In this document: in pieces, positions 1-9,075 of the stretch
Layout: every line of letters starts with the position of its first letter
Numbering within the stretch: the stretch's first letter is position 1
Source of the DNA: Rhodococcus sp. ABRD24
GTDB taxonomy: Bacteria > Actinomycetota > Actinomycetes > Mycobacteriales > Mycobacteriaceae
Assembly: GCF_004328705.1 (NCBI RefSeq)
Contig: NZ_CP035319.1
Span: 1,736,001 to 1,800,000, forward strand
DNA: 64,000 nt
Direction of reading: 5' to 3'
Notes under the pieces: model-generated
Seen by the model: the letters and a program-made list of their open reading frames with translations, nothing else
Databases searched by the model: none
What the model was told of the DNA's origin: nothing
Made by a program: the position numbers and the translations under genes

Positions 1-2061
1 GTCGACGTAGACTTGCCCGCCGGCGACATGCACGAGGTCGCACACCGTCTGTACGTCCGTCTCGTACACGCCGTGGGTAGACGGGTAGGTGAGCATGATC
101 GCCGCGACCCTACCTTCATGTGCGGCGATCTTGGTTCGGAGGTCGTCGAGATCGATGTTCCCATTGTCCGCAGTCGCGACCACCACGACCCGCATGCCCG
201 CCAACACAGCAGACGCGGCGTTGGTGCCGTGCGCGGACTGCGGGATCAAACAGACGTCCCGGTCGGTCTCACCGAGGCTCTCGTGGTAACTGCTGATCGC
301 GAGCAAACCGGCGAGTTCGCCCTGGGATCCAGCGTTGGGCTGCAACGAGACTCGGTCGTAGCCGGTGATCTCGCTCAGCCAACGCTCCAGGCCGCGGATC
401 AGCTGCAGGTAGCCACTGGCCTGATCCACCGGTGCGTACGGATGGATGGAGGCGAACCCGGGCCAGCTGATCGGTTCCATCTCCACCGCGGAATTCAGCT
501 TCATCGTGCACGAGCCGAGCGGGATCATCGTCCGATCGAGCGCGAGGTCCTTGTCGGAGAGTGCGCGCAGGTACCGGAGCATCGAGGTCTCGGATCGATG
601 CGCGTGGAAGACATCGTGCCGCAGGTAGGCCGTCGTCCGCAGCAACGAGGCGTCGAGCGCGAACGCCGACGAGATCTGCACCTCGGCGCCGAACACGGTA
701 AGAACCCGGGCCACGATGTCGTCGGTGGTGCACTCGTCGCACGCGATCGCGACATGATCAGCGTCGACCATTCGGAGGTTGATGCCGCCCCGATCGGCAC
801 GGTCGACTATCTGACGAGCGGAGTCGGGGACGCGTACGAGGACAGTATCGAAGAAGCTGTCGTGCACGATGTCGTGGCCTGCAGCGCGAATACCGGCCGC
901 TAGTGCCCTCGCGTGCTTGTGGACGCGTTCGGCGATGGCGCGTAACCCTTCCGGGCCGTGGTAAACGGCGTACATGGCGGCGAGGTTCGCCAGCAGGGCC
1001 TGGGCTGTGCAGATGTTGCTGGTTGCCTTGTCTCGGCGGATGTGCTGCTCACGGGTTTGCAGCGCGAGTCGGTAAGCGGGATTTCCGTCGACGTCTACCG
1101 AGACGCCGACCAGGCGCCCGGGCAGCATCCGTTCCAGCCCATCACGCACGGCCATGAAGCCGGCGTGGGGGCCGCCGAAGAACAATGGGACACCGAAACG
1201 CTGGGCAGAACCAACCGCGATGTCCGCACCCTGCTCCCCCGGGGGCGTGAGGAGGGTCAGCGACAGCAGGTCGGCAGCAACGGTGGTCAGCACTCCGCGC
1301 TCCTTCGCCTCCGCGATCACGGGTGCGAGATCTCGGACCACGCCGGTGGATCCCGGCGCCTGCAGCACCAAGCCGAAGAAGTCACCTTCGGGAATTCCAT
1401 CGGTCAGGTCGGCCACCTCGACAGCGATACCGACGGCCTTGGCGCGACCGCGAACTACCGCCAGGGTCTGCGGTAGCGTATCGGCGTCGATGACCACCCG
1501 CGGCGTTGACGACTTGGCTTTGTTCGCCCTACGCATCAGCAGCACTGCTTCCATCACTGCGGTCGCTTCGTCGAGCAGCGAGGCACCCGCCAGCGGCAAC
1601 GCGGTGAGCTCCTCGATCACTGTCTGGAACGTCAGCAACGCCTCCAGCCGGCCCTGGGAGATCTCCGGCTGGTACGGCGTGTAGGCCGTGTACCAGGCTG
1701 GGGACTCGAGGAGGTTTCGGCGCAGCACCGCGGGAGTGACGGTGTCGTGGTACCCGAGCCCGATCATCTGCACACGGGTCTCGTTGCGATCGGCTAGTGC
1801 GCGCAGGTCGGCGAGAACCTGCTGTTCACTCCGAGCTTCCGGTAAGTCGAGAGCCCGATTGCTGCGGATCTGTTCGGGTACAGCGGAATCGATGAGTGCG
1901 TCGAGACTGTCATATCCGAGGGTGGCGAGCATGTGCCGAGTCGCCGGCACGTTCGGGCCGATGTGGCGGGCGGGAAACTCTCCGATGAGTTGGGCGCCAT
2001 CGCGTGTCTGGTCGAACAAGAGATACTCCGGTTTCGGTGGTGTCCGGACCGCACCGGACAA
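1..2061 (-). CDS. gcvP: Glycine dehydrogenase (decarboxylating), P protein, C-terminus cut off by window edge
   Basis: This PLP enzyme of the glycine cleavage system decarboxylates glycine and passes the aminomethyl group to lipoyl-GcvH. The 687 visible codons include the N-terminal RHIGP stretch, [24 protein letters not shown] near 500, and [10 protein letters not shown] near 230. The family PLP lysine (in HLNLHKTF) would lie beyond the left edge, and usual family length is about 950 residues. The start is TTG at 2061: an in-frame TAG lies two codons upstream and GGGGAGG sits about 10 bases away. The leader carries a tandem glycine riboswitch, so expression should respond to glycine. gcvT and gcvH are not visible here. 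Confidence 0.95.
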   Translation of the reverse strand, partial: MSGAVRTPPKPEYLLFDQTRDGAQLIGEFPARHIGPNVPATRHMLATLGYDSLDALIDSAVPEQIRSNRALDLPEARSEQQVLADLRALADRNETRVQMIGLGYHDTVTPAVLRRNLLESPAWYTAYTPYQPEISQGRLEALLTFQTVIEELTALPLAGASLLDEATAVMEAVLLMRRANKAKSSTPRVVIDADTLPQTLAVVRGRAKAVGIAVEVADLTDGIPEGDFFGLVLQAPGSTGVVRDLAPVIAEAKERGVLTTVAADLLSLTLLTPPGEQGADIAVGSAQRFGVPLFFGGPHAGFMAVRDGLERMLPGRLVGVSVDVDGNPAYRLALQTREQHIRRDKATSNICTAQALLANLAAMYAVYHGPEGLRAIAERVHKHARALAAGIRAAGHDIVHDSFFDTVLVRVPDSARQIVDRADRGGINLRMVDADHVAIACDECTTDDIVARVLTVFGAEVQISSAFALDASLLRTTAYLRHDVFHAHRSETSMLRYLRALSDKDLALDRTMIPLGSCTMKLNSAVEMEPISWPGFASIHPYAPVDQASGYLQLIRGLERWLSEITGYDRVSLQPNAGSQGELAGLLAISSYHESLGETDRDVCLIPQSAHGTNAASAVLAGMRVVVVATADNGNIDLDDLRTKIAAHEGRVAAIMLTYPSTHGVYETDVQTVCDLVHVAGGQVYVD

Positions 2062-2084
2062 CGACTAGGAACACCTCCCCGCTC

Positions 2085-2275
2085 TGTCCTTGGCACCTGA
2101 GAGTCTGGACGCACCGCATCACGCGGCACGCTCTACACCTTCGGTAAGGCCCGGCCGCGAGACCGGTCCTGTTCTCCAGAGTTGCCTCTGCGCTGCGGTA
2201 CTGGGGCCTGAGAGATTCCTGGGGAGGAGTTTGCTCCTACGGCGCCTCCGTCATGGAGGTTCTCCCGCTGCGCGT
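2085..2275 (-). promoter_or_regulatory. Tandem glycine riboswitch upstream of gcvP
   Basis: Read on the minus strand, two successive glycine aptamers are visible. The first (about 2275-2200) has GGAGAACCTCC, then GGCGCCGTAGGAGCAA, then AATCTCTCAGGCCCC. The second (about 2195-2087) has GGAGAACAGGACC, ACCGAAGGTG and ACTCTCAGGTGCCAAGGACAG. The expression platform runs into the GGGGAGG ribosome site at 2072-2080, next to the TTG start. Glycine riboswitches normally switch gcv genes on when glycine is plentiful. That this one does the same is inferred. Confidence 0.9.
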
Positions 2276-2985
2276 CGACGGCGTATTCACTTGTGATGCG
2301 GCCCACTGTACACACAGCGCGGCCGGGTGTCCCTTCCCCGATCCGCGATTGCGCCCTTTGCAAGCAAGCCCCAAGTCCGATTCCCGTTTTATCGCTTGGT
2401 TTTTCGTTCCCGTAGCTAGGCGAGCGCGAGCGTCCGATACGTCCCGGTCCTCGAGCCAGGCCCGCTGGTTCTTCACCTGATCGCGGACCTCGCCTGCGGT
2501 GACCCGGAGAACCGCCCTCTGAATCCGCTGGTGCCCAACGTGTCCCAGGCCTGGGGACAGACATGACCAAACGATTCGCAGGAACGACTCGACAAGCAGA
2601 TCCTGCGGGACGGACGGCGTCAGAACCCTCCCCGACCGCACGCACGCGGCGGCGCGGCGGCGCCGTGCTCGCCGAGCAATAGGACGAGTGGATCGAAGGA
2701 AGCCGCTGCGTCGGCGTCGATGCCCTCGCCAAGGTCCGCGACGTCACCCTGGTTGCGCCCAGCGTGCGGACCGCGAACGTCGAGCTCTGTCCAACACACG
2801 CAAGGTAGACTGAAACGGCGGGGCGTGGGTAGCCGAACGCTCGCCACAGCCGCCAGTTCTCTCACGCCTTCCCAATAGAAACATGTAGCAGGCTTGGTGT
2901 GGATGCGGATCGACTCGAAGCCCATTCCCGAGGGCGACACTTGGAGTCACACGCGGGCAGCGGGGCATCGATTGCACCTGCGGAC
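2276..2985. other. Gene-poor stretch between gcvP riboswitch and the LuxR regulator
   Basis: No convincing intact gene was found. Reading frames here have no recognisable protein family and overlap the riboswitch or each other. The only coding trace is the short transposase-like remnant at 2632-2790. The gcvP promoter should lie just above 2275, and the promoter of the LuxR-type regulator presumably lies near the right end. Confidence 0.5.
2632..2790 (+). pseudogene. Degenerate C-terminal remnant of an IS256-type transposase
   Basis: One plus-strand frame reads AVLAEQ, a TAG stop, then DEWIEGSRCVGVDALAKVRD. This resembles the C-terminal tail of actinobacterial IS256 (Mutator) transposases, which typically read AEQHDEW...RRYxGLDVLAKxR. 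The stop replaces the usual His, and nothing upstream extends the match, so this is at most a decayed fragment. No terminal inverted repeats were identified. The family assignment rests on remembered motif similarity, not a search. Confidence 0.4.
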
Positions 2986-2986
2986 G

Positions 2987-3042
2987 TGCAGAGTCTGAGA
3001 TGCAGAGTCTGAGATGCAGAGTCTGAGATGCAGAGTCTGAGA
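2987..3042. repeat. Four-copy tandem repeat of a 14-bp unit (TGCAGAGTCTGAGA)
   Basis: Four head-to-tail copies of TGCAGAGTCTGAGA fill 2987-3042. They end 13 bases before the ATG at 3056 of the ATPase-LuxR gene. The array occupies the promoter and leader of that gene, so it could be an operator array or a copy-number-variable slippage tract. If the downstream ATG at 3203 is the true start, the array would lie about 160 bases upstream of it. Confidence 0.9.
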
Positions 3043-3055
3043 AAAGTGCACAACC

Positions 3056-5491
3056 ATGGCCAAAGATGAGTCTCCGGACGCGCAGCATTCGGCCCTTCCC
3101 GACACCGTTCAGCTGAAGGTGTCCGGGTGCGGTGACGCCGTGGCGATCGACCGGGACAGGCATTCACCTACGAAGATGCCGGAACGGAACCGACGGGGAA
3201 ACATGCCGTCGGAACTGACCAGCTTCGTAGGGCGTCGTGCCGAACTGGCCGATGTCAGAAAGATGATGTCGTCGTCGCGACTAGTGACGTTGATCGGCAT
3301 CGGGGGTGTCGGCAAGACGCGGCTCGCGTTGCGTCTGGCGGAGAAGGCGAAACGAAGTTTCTCCGACGGTGTGTGGCTGGTCGAGCTAGGAGAGGTCCAC
3401 GACCCGTCGTTGGTGAACGACGTGGTCGCCGCAACGCTCGAGGTTGGTGACCATCCGGGCCGGAGCCCACAGGAAGCCCTGACCGAATTCCTCGTGACAC
3501 GCGATCTGCTGCTGGTGCTCGATGGTTGCGAGGGAGTGATCGATTCGACGGCTGAGTTGGTCGAGTCCCTGCTGCTGGCATGTCCACGGCTGACGATCTT
3601 GGCGACCAGCCGTGAGCCCCTCAACATCGGCGGCGAGGCGGTACTGCCAGTGCCTCCGCTGACCGTCCCGGACCCGGATCACCAGCCGGCCCTGCAAGCT
3701 CTTCCCCGATTCGACGCGGTGACCTTGTTCGCCGACCGCGCCGCCGCCGCGGTCCCCAGCTTCGAACTCACCGAGGAGAACCGAGTCGCGGTGGCCCGGA
3801 TCTGTAACCGTCTGGACGGGTTGCCGTTGTCGATCGAGCTGGCCGCCGCCCGACTTCGAGCGATGTCGCCGCAGGAGATTCTCGGTCGTCTCACTGACCG
3901 ATATGCGTTGCTGACCCGCGGTAGCCGAGTGGCCCCGGCACGACAGCAGACACTCCGGCTGTGCGTCGACTGGAGTTACGAGCTGTGTACCCCGATCGAG
4001 CAGCGAGTGTGGGCCCGACTATCGGTGTTCGCCGGCGGTTTCGAAATCGACGCGGCCGAGCATGTGTGTGCCGATCCGAATTCGTCGTTCGACCTGGTCG
4101 ATGTGGTGACCTCTCTTGTGGACAAATCGATCCTGGTCCGGGTGCCGTCCCGTTCGACGCGGTATCGGATGCTCGAGACGTTGCGCGACTACGGTCGCAC
4201 GAAACTCGGACAGTCGGGGGTCCTGTCGTCGGTGCGCGATAGTCACCGGAACTGGTGCCAGCACCTGGTTCTCACCGCAGAAGAGGAGTGGGTCAGCTCC
4301 CGGCAGCCGGACTGGCTAGCTCTCCTCGGGCGGGAGATCCCGAATGTGCGTGAAGCGTTGGAGTTCAGCCTGGAAACCGGGCGTGAGGCCGAGGCCGGGC
4401 TGCAAATTGCCGCGGCGATGTACTGGTTCTGGATGTCTCGGGGACTACTGGGCGAAGGCAGGCGATGGCTCGAGCGACTGCTAGCGGCGGCACCCGAGCG
4501 GGCAACTCTGGCACGGGTGAAGGCGCTCGACGCCGCCAGCATATTGGCCGGGTTCCAACGCGATCTGTCGGCTGCAAGGGCGATGGTTGAGAAGGCACAC
4601 ACTCTTGCCGAACAGGTTGATGATTCATCGGTCCAGACGGTCATCAACCACGCCGACGGCCTTGTCGCGTTGTTCCTCGGAGACCTACGGCATGCGTGCC
4701 TATGCTTGGAAAGGGCGAGCGGATCGACTGCAGTTCGGAACGATCCTCGACAAGTCGGTGCGCTACATATGCTCGGGGTGACCTACACGCGACTCGGAAG
4801 GACCGCCTGCGCGATCGAGTGCTATGAGCGGGTAATCGAGATCACGGAGTCCTGCGGCGAGTCAGTCTTCCGGTCGTACTCCTTGTGGGCGTTGGCAGTC
4901 GCTGTTTGGCGTCAGGGTGATTGCGCCCGAGCACTTCACCTGTTGAAACAGTCGCTTCGATTGGCACGGGATGTCGAGAACCCACGGACCGTCGCCGTGT
5001 GCCTGGAAGCGCTCGCATGGATCCATGCCGACGAGCGGGATGCGCATCGTGCTGCGGTGCTGATGGGAGCTGCCACCGAACTGGAGAAGTCAGTAGGCAG
5101 CGCGACGATCCTGCTCTTCCATCTGAACCACCATCACGACCAGTGCGTACGCGTGGCCACCCATGCACTCGGCGAAGCCGGATTCGAATCGGCCCGGCTA
5201 CTGGGCGTATCGATGAGCTTCGCAGACGTCCTTGCGTACGCCCTCGACGAGTCGGCCCGGCAGCCCCCGCCCGCCACGGTCCAGACGACCCGAACTCCAG
5301 TCAGCGCAACACTGACCAGACGTGAGAACGAGATCGCCCGACTGGTCAACGAGGGCCTGACCGACAAGGCCATCGCAACGCGCCTGGTGATCTCCCCCCG
5401 CACTGTGAGCGGCCACGTCGAGCACATTCTGGCCAAACTGGGATTCACCTCTCGGGCACAGGTGGCGGCGTGGGTCGCGGACTGCCGATGA
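3056..5491 (+). CDS. Large ATP-binding LuxR-family transcriptional regulator
   Basis: The 811-residue protein has an NTPase core with Walker A GIGGVGKT (about 81-88) and Walker B LLLVLD (about 151-156). A helical, TPR-like middle part follows, and a C-terminal LuxR helix-turn-helix (LTRRENEIARLVNEG...SPRTVSGHVEHIL, about 745-805). This architecture resembles the signal-integrating ATPase regulators of actinobacteria. Its position beside the catabolic genes suggests it controls them, but no ligand can be named. Related proteins usually begin near 'GNLPAELTSFVGRR', so starts at 3176 or 3203 are also plausible. No strong ribosome site precedes 3056. Confidence 0.85.
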   Translation: MAKDESPDAQHSALPDTVQLKVSGCGDAVAIDRDRHSPTKMPERNRRGNMPSELTSFVGRRAELADVRKMMSSSRLVTLIGIGGVGKTRLALRLAEKAKRSFSDGVWLVELGEVHDPSLVNDVVAATLEVGDHPGRSPQEALTEFLVTRDLLLVLDGCEGVIDSTAELVESLLLACPRLTILATSREPLNIGGEAVLPVPPLTVPDPDHQPALQALPRFDAVTLFADRAAAAVPSFELTEENRVAVARICNRLDGLPLSIELAAARLRAMSPQEILGRLTDRYALLTRGSRVAPARQQTLRLCVDWSYELCTPIEQRVWARLSVFAGGFEIDAAEHVCADPNSSFDLVDVVTSLVDKSILVRVPSRSTRYRMLETLRDYGRTKLGQSGVLSSVRDSHRNWCQHLVLTAEEEWVSSRQPDWLALLGREIPNVREALEFSLETGREAEAGLQIAAAMYWFWMSRGLLGEGRRWLERLLAAAPERATLARVKALDAASILAGFQRDLSAARAMVEKAHTLAEQVDDSSVQTVINHADGLVALFLGDLRHACLCLERASGSTAVRNDPRQVGALHMLGVTYTRLGRTACAIECYERVIEITESCGESVFRSYSLWALAVAVWRQGDCARALHLLKQSLRLARDVENPRTVAVCLEALAWIHADERDAHRAAVLMGAATELEKSVGSATILLFHLNHHHDQCVRVATHALGEAGFESARLLGVSMSFADVLAYALDESARQPPPATVQTTRTPVSATLTRRENEIARLVNEGLTDKAIATRLVISPRTVSGHVEHILAKLGFTSRAQVAAWVADCR

Positions 5492-6045
5492 CATGGGCGG
5501 CGAAGACCCTGCGGCTGGGATCGCCGACCGCCGCGGTCCAACCTGCCCACAATCGACCATTGCGTTATCAAAATTGAAGACATAAGCTGTCGCAGTACTC
5601 CAGCGTGATGTGCGCCACACTTCCCAGCGGATCGAGCTGGGCTGGATATCTGACGAGGCCGCGGAAGTCCCGATTCGGGGCCCGCCTGGACCGTGTGGCG
5701 ATGCAGCGATCTGCAATTCATCGCTACCCGGGGTCCAGCAGAAGGGCAGACTCTATCGATCGGCCACAACACTCACCCAGACTCACAGACTGCGACCTGA
5801 CTACCCACACCGGGCACAGAAGCCGCGTGAGTCGCAGGGCCTCACCAGAACCCGGCCTCCCGAAACCTGGAGAGTAGCCGACGTGCGCCGCACCAGATCA
5901 ACTCAGCAGCCCCGGGATCACGAAAGCGATCGCCGCCGTGTGCAGAGCTCGCCGCCATGCAGAGCTCGCCGCCATTGCACTCCCGTAAGCGTGAATCAAT
6001 CTCCGTACCAATGCAGTTCGCTTCCACCCGAAAGGAACGACGCAC
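5492..6045. other. Long leader/promoter region upstream of the MFS transporter
   Basis: This 554-base stretch has no recognisable gene. It contains the promoter-like element at 5560-5620 that recurs upstream of the GMC gene. More than 400 bases remain between that element and the transporter ATG at 6046, so there may be a long leader, a second promoter, or an unrecognised small gene. A 90-codon frame starting at 5605 shows no family signature. Confidence 0.5.
5560..5620 (+). promoter_or_regulatory. Shared promoter/operator element, copy 1 (ATTGAAGACA core)
   Basis: The left 25 bases (5560-5584, containing CAAAATTGAAGACATA) match 8978-9002 at 23 of 25 positions. A second conserved block, GCGTGATGTGCGCCACAC (5603-5620), matches 9019-9036 with two differences. 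The spacer between blocks is 18 bases here and 16 there. TTGCGT and CATAAG could be -35 and -10 hexamers 15 bases apart, though that is weak. The two-block conservation in non-coding DNA upstream of two catabolic genes suggests common regulation. The nearby GntR regulator is the candidate binder. Confidence 0.65.
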
Positions 6046-7371
6046 ATGACCGTTGACCGAGCTGACGCTGTTCAGGCTCCACCGCCCGAAGCGGACGAGC
6101 CATCTCGCACCAACACCAAGATGGCTTGGACCATCACCGGCGCACTAGTGATCTTCATGGTTCTGAACTGGGCCGACAAGGCGGTGCTCGGCATCGCCGC
6201 ACAGCCCATCAAGGAAGAACTCGGCCTAACCTCCGCGCAGTTCGGTTTGATCGGTAGTGCAGTCTTCTTTCTGTTCAGCATCAGCGGACTAGTTGTCGGA
6301 TTCGTCGCCAATAGCGTGAAGACCAAGTGGGTGTTGTTCACAATCGCCGCGCTGTGGTCGGCGACGGTGATCCCGGTACTGGTCTCAGCCAGCGCGCTGA
6401 CATTGCTGATCAGTCGGATCGGACTCGGAGCCGCTGAAGGACCTGCCGCGCCGGTCGCCAATGCCGCCGTTTTCGAATGGTTCCCGAAGGAAAAGCGCAG
6501 CCTTCCCTCGGCCTGCATTGCATCCGGAGCATCGATTGCCAAGATCGCCATCGCACCAGTGCTGACATTGATCGTGGTTTCCTGGGGCTGGCGTGCCGCA
6601 TTCATCTCGTTGGCATTGGTGGGACTTCTCTGGTGTCTCGCTTGGGCGTTCATCGGACGCCCGGGACCGTACGCTGCGCCGCGCGGCAAGAAGGAACGGA
6701 GCGAATGTGAAGAGCAGGTCCGCGTCCCCTTCAGACGAATCGCACTCAGCCCCAGCTTCATCGGCGGCGCAATCGGTACGTTTTCGGTTTACGCCATGAT
6801 CTCGGTGGTTCTCACCTGGCTCCCCTCATACTTCGAAGCCAGCCTCGGCTTCTCCCGGGTGCAGGCCGGGAGCATGTTCGGGCTCCCCAGCATTGCTGCC
6901 CTGATCACGATGGTCGGCGCCGGTTGGCTGACGGACCGAAAGCTCTCGCGCGGAGGTAACAGCCGCGTGTGGCGCGGCCTGTTTCCGGGAGGGGCCCTGA
7001 TCGTCGGCGGCGGAATGCTGGCCCTACTGCCGTATTCGAGCGGGGCGTGGACTTCGGTGGCGATCCTCGTCGCGGCTTATGGGTTCATGTTGATCGTGAT
7101 GCCGGTGATGAACGCAGTCGTCTCACAGATCACACCGGCCGCTCAGCAGCCTGGCGCACTGGGGACCTTCCTTGCCGTGCAATCACTTGCGGGGTTGTTC
7201 GCGCCTGCGCTGTCAGGCGTTCTGCTCGACAGGGCAGCCACATCGGCATCGGGCTACAATCAGATCTTCCAGCTCATCGGCCTGACAGTGGTCGTCGGAG
7301 GAATCATCATCGTGCTGATGGTGGATCCGGATCGCGACGCCCGAAGAGTCCTGAGGGGCCAAGCCGCCTGA
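6046..7371 (+). CDS. MFS transporter, organic-anion/aromatic-acid type
   Basis: This 441-residue inner-membrane protein has about 12 hydrophobic segments, a cytoplasmic N-terminus of about 25 residues, and a central polar loop (RPGPYAAPRGKKERSECEE). The first helix reads VIFMVLNWADKAVLGIAAQPI, like the anion:cation symporter branch of the MFS. AAAGGA precedes the ATG. The gene heads the plus-strand catabolic run and lies 85 bases ahead of the M20 hydrolase. It is therefore the likely importer of the pathway substrate. The substrate cannot be read from sequence. Confidence 0.85.
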   Translation: MTVDRADAVQAPPPEADEPSRTNTKMAWTITGALVIFMVLNWADKAVLGIAAQPIKEELGLTSAQFGLIGSAVFFLFSISGLVVGFVANSVKTKWVLFTIAALWSATVIPVLVSASALTLLISRIGLGAAEGPAAPVANAAVFEWFPKEKRSLPSACIASGASIAKIAIAPVLTLIVVSWGWRAAFISLALVGLLWCLAWAFIGRPGPYAAPRGKKERSECEEQVRVPFRRIALSPSFIGGAIGTFSVYAMISVVLTWLPSYFEASLGFSRVQAGSMFGLPSIAALITMVGAGWLTDRKLSRGGNSRVWRGLFPGGALIVGGGMLALLPYSSGAWTSVAILVAAYGFMLIVMPVMNAVVSQITPAAQQPGALGTFLAVQSLAGLFAPALSGVLLDRAATSASGYNQIFQLIGLTVVVGGIIIVLMVDPDRDARRVLRGQAA

Positions 7372-7456
7372 TGTCGCCGAACCTTCCAGGCAACCACAAC
7401 TTCGCGGGCGCCGGACCTAGGCGCTACCCATCCGACCAAGCGACGTAAGGATTTCC

Positions 7457-8713
7457 ATGTCAATTAGCAGAATGCTCGATTCGCTGCCCGGAACAATGCC
7501 GACACTCGAGGATATCTACCGCGACCTACACGCACATCCGGAGTTCGCTTACTCCGAGCACCGCACTGCGGGAATCGTCGCCGAGTCGCTGCGCAAGGCC
7601 GGTTACGAGGTCACGGAGGGTATCGGTGTGACCGGGGTGGTGGGCGTACTTCGCAACGGTGATGGGCCGACCGTGATGCTGCGCGCCGATATGGATGCAC
7701 TCCCGGTGGAGGAGAAGACGGGGCTCGACTATGCGAGTACTGCGACGATGATCGACGAGACTGGCCAGGCTGTGCCGCTCATGCACGCTTGCGGGCATGA
7801 CGTCCACGTCACCTGCCTGCTCGGCGCTGCGCAGCAGCTGGCGACGTCGACCGACCTCTGGTCCGGAACCCTCGTTGCGCTTTTCCAGCCGGCCGAGGAG
7901 GGCCGCGGAGGGGCGCTCCGAATGATCGAGGACGACGTCTTCGGCATTGTCGGCAACCCCGACGTGGTACTCGGTCAGCACGTGCTGCCCTACGCGGCGG
8001 GCACCGTCGGGTATCGGGCCGGCGCAATGCTGGCGGCTGCAGACAGCTTCGAAGCCCGCGTCTTCGGTCGAGGCGCGCACGGTTCGCGACCCGAAACCGG
8101 TATCGATCCAATTGTGATGGCGGCGTCGATCGTGATGAAACTGCAGACAATCGTCTCACGAGAGGTCGCCGCGAACGAACAGGTCGTACTCACCGTCGGA
8201 GCCCTGCACGCCGGTACCAAGGCCAACATCATCCCCGACCACGCCGACCTCAAACTCAGCATTCGCACGTATGACCGCGGCGTCACCGAACGTGTTGAGG
8301 CGGCGGTTCGCCGCGTCATCGAAGCCGAGTGCATCTCCGCAGGGTCGCCCAGGCCGCCAGAAATCACAGAGCTGTCCCGATTCGACGCCACAGTCAATGA
8401 CCCACGTGCCACCGACCGTGTCGTCCAAGCCCTGAAGTCCGAACTCGGTGACGACCAAGTAGTGGAGATCGACCCCATCATGATCAGTGAGGACGTCGGG
8501 GAGTTCGGCAAGGCAGCTGGCGCTCCCTCGGTGTACTGGGCGCTCGGCTGCGTCGACCCGAAGACTTACGCGGAGGCACTGGCCGAGGGCAAGATCGAAG
8601 AGCAGATCCCCTCCAATCACTCCCCTCTCTTTGCTCCAGCAGTGCAGCCAACGCTGACCACTGGTGTAACAGCGCTGGTGACGGCCGCGGCTGCGTGGCT
8701 CAGCGCGGACTGA
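7457..8713 (+). CDS. M20 family amidohydrolase (hippurate hydrolase / N-acyl amino acid hydrolase type)
   Basis: This 418-residue enzyme has the HACGHD metal-binding motif (about 110-115) and PAEEGRGG (near 140), typical of M20 aminoacylases that hydrolyse N-acyl or N-aroyl amino acids. The dimerisation/lid domain lies in the middle, and a conserved His near FAPAVQPTLT closes the site. AAGGA precedes the ATG. In this cluster it would release the acyl group from an N-acyl amino acid or amino alcohol formed or imported by its neighbours. The specific amide is unknown. Length is normal for the family. Confidence 0.88.
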   Translation: MSISRMLDSLPGTMPTLEDIYRDLHAHPEFAYSEHRTAGIVAESLRKAGYEVTEGIGVTGVVGVLRNGDGPTVMLRADMDALPVEEKTGLDYASTATMIDETGQAVPLMHACGHDVHVTCLLGAAQQLATSTDLWSGTLVALFQPAEEGRGGALRMIEDDVFGIVGNPDVVLGQHVLPYAAGTVGYRAGAMLAAADSFEARVFGRGAHGSRPETGIDPIVMAASIVMKLQTIVSREVAANEQVVLTVGALHAGTKANIIPDHADLKLSIRTYDRGVTERVEAAVRRVIEAECISAGSPRPPEITELSRFDATVNDPRATDRVVQALKSELGDDQVVEIDPIMISEDVGEFGKAAGAPSVYWALGCVDPKTYAEALAEGKIEEQIPSNHSPLFAPAVQPTLTTGVTALVTAAAAWLSAD

Positions 8714-8977
8714 GTCCGACCTGTCGAGGCACGAGTCCGTGAACTGTATGCACCCGGTAGGACTTCGTCGGATCTGTCATGGTTGGGTGCCGGGTTGCCG
8801 CAGGCGTGACCACTTCGGCTGCACGAACAGAGCGATCGGCTCCAAGAGCACACCCGGAAATTCTGAGACCGTCGTGTATCCCCTCTGTCGCCCTGCGCAC
8901 CCGACCTTCCGGCCAGTGCCTCGAGTCGCCGATCCGCCGATCCGCCGCCGATCCGGCCGGGATCACCGCCGATACAG

Positions 8978-9036
8978 TTGCGTTTGCAAAATTGAAGACA
9001 TACCCTGACCGTGAGTATGCGTGACATGCGCCACAC
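8978..9036 (+). promoter_or_regulatory. Shared promoter/operator element, copy 2, upstream of the GMC gene
   Basis: This is the second copy of the two-block element at 5560-5620. It contains CAAAATTGAAGACATA (about 8987-9002) and GCGTGACATGCGCCACAC (9019-9036). It lies 40 bases before the GMC start at 9076, so it could hold the promoter for the GMC, aldehyde dehydrogenase and aldolase genes. Nothing else was seen in the 8714-9075 gap. Confidence 0.65.
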
Positions 9037-9075
9037 AGAAAATCGGTCCGATAGTTGACTGCGTTAGGAGAAGTT

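Noticed and set aside
2133..2747. A 204-codon minus-strand frame over the glycine riboswitch
   Set aside because: It overlaps the structured leader of gcvP and has no family motif or ribosome site.
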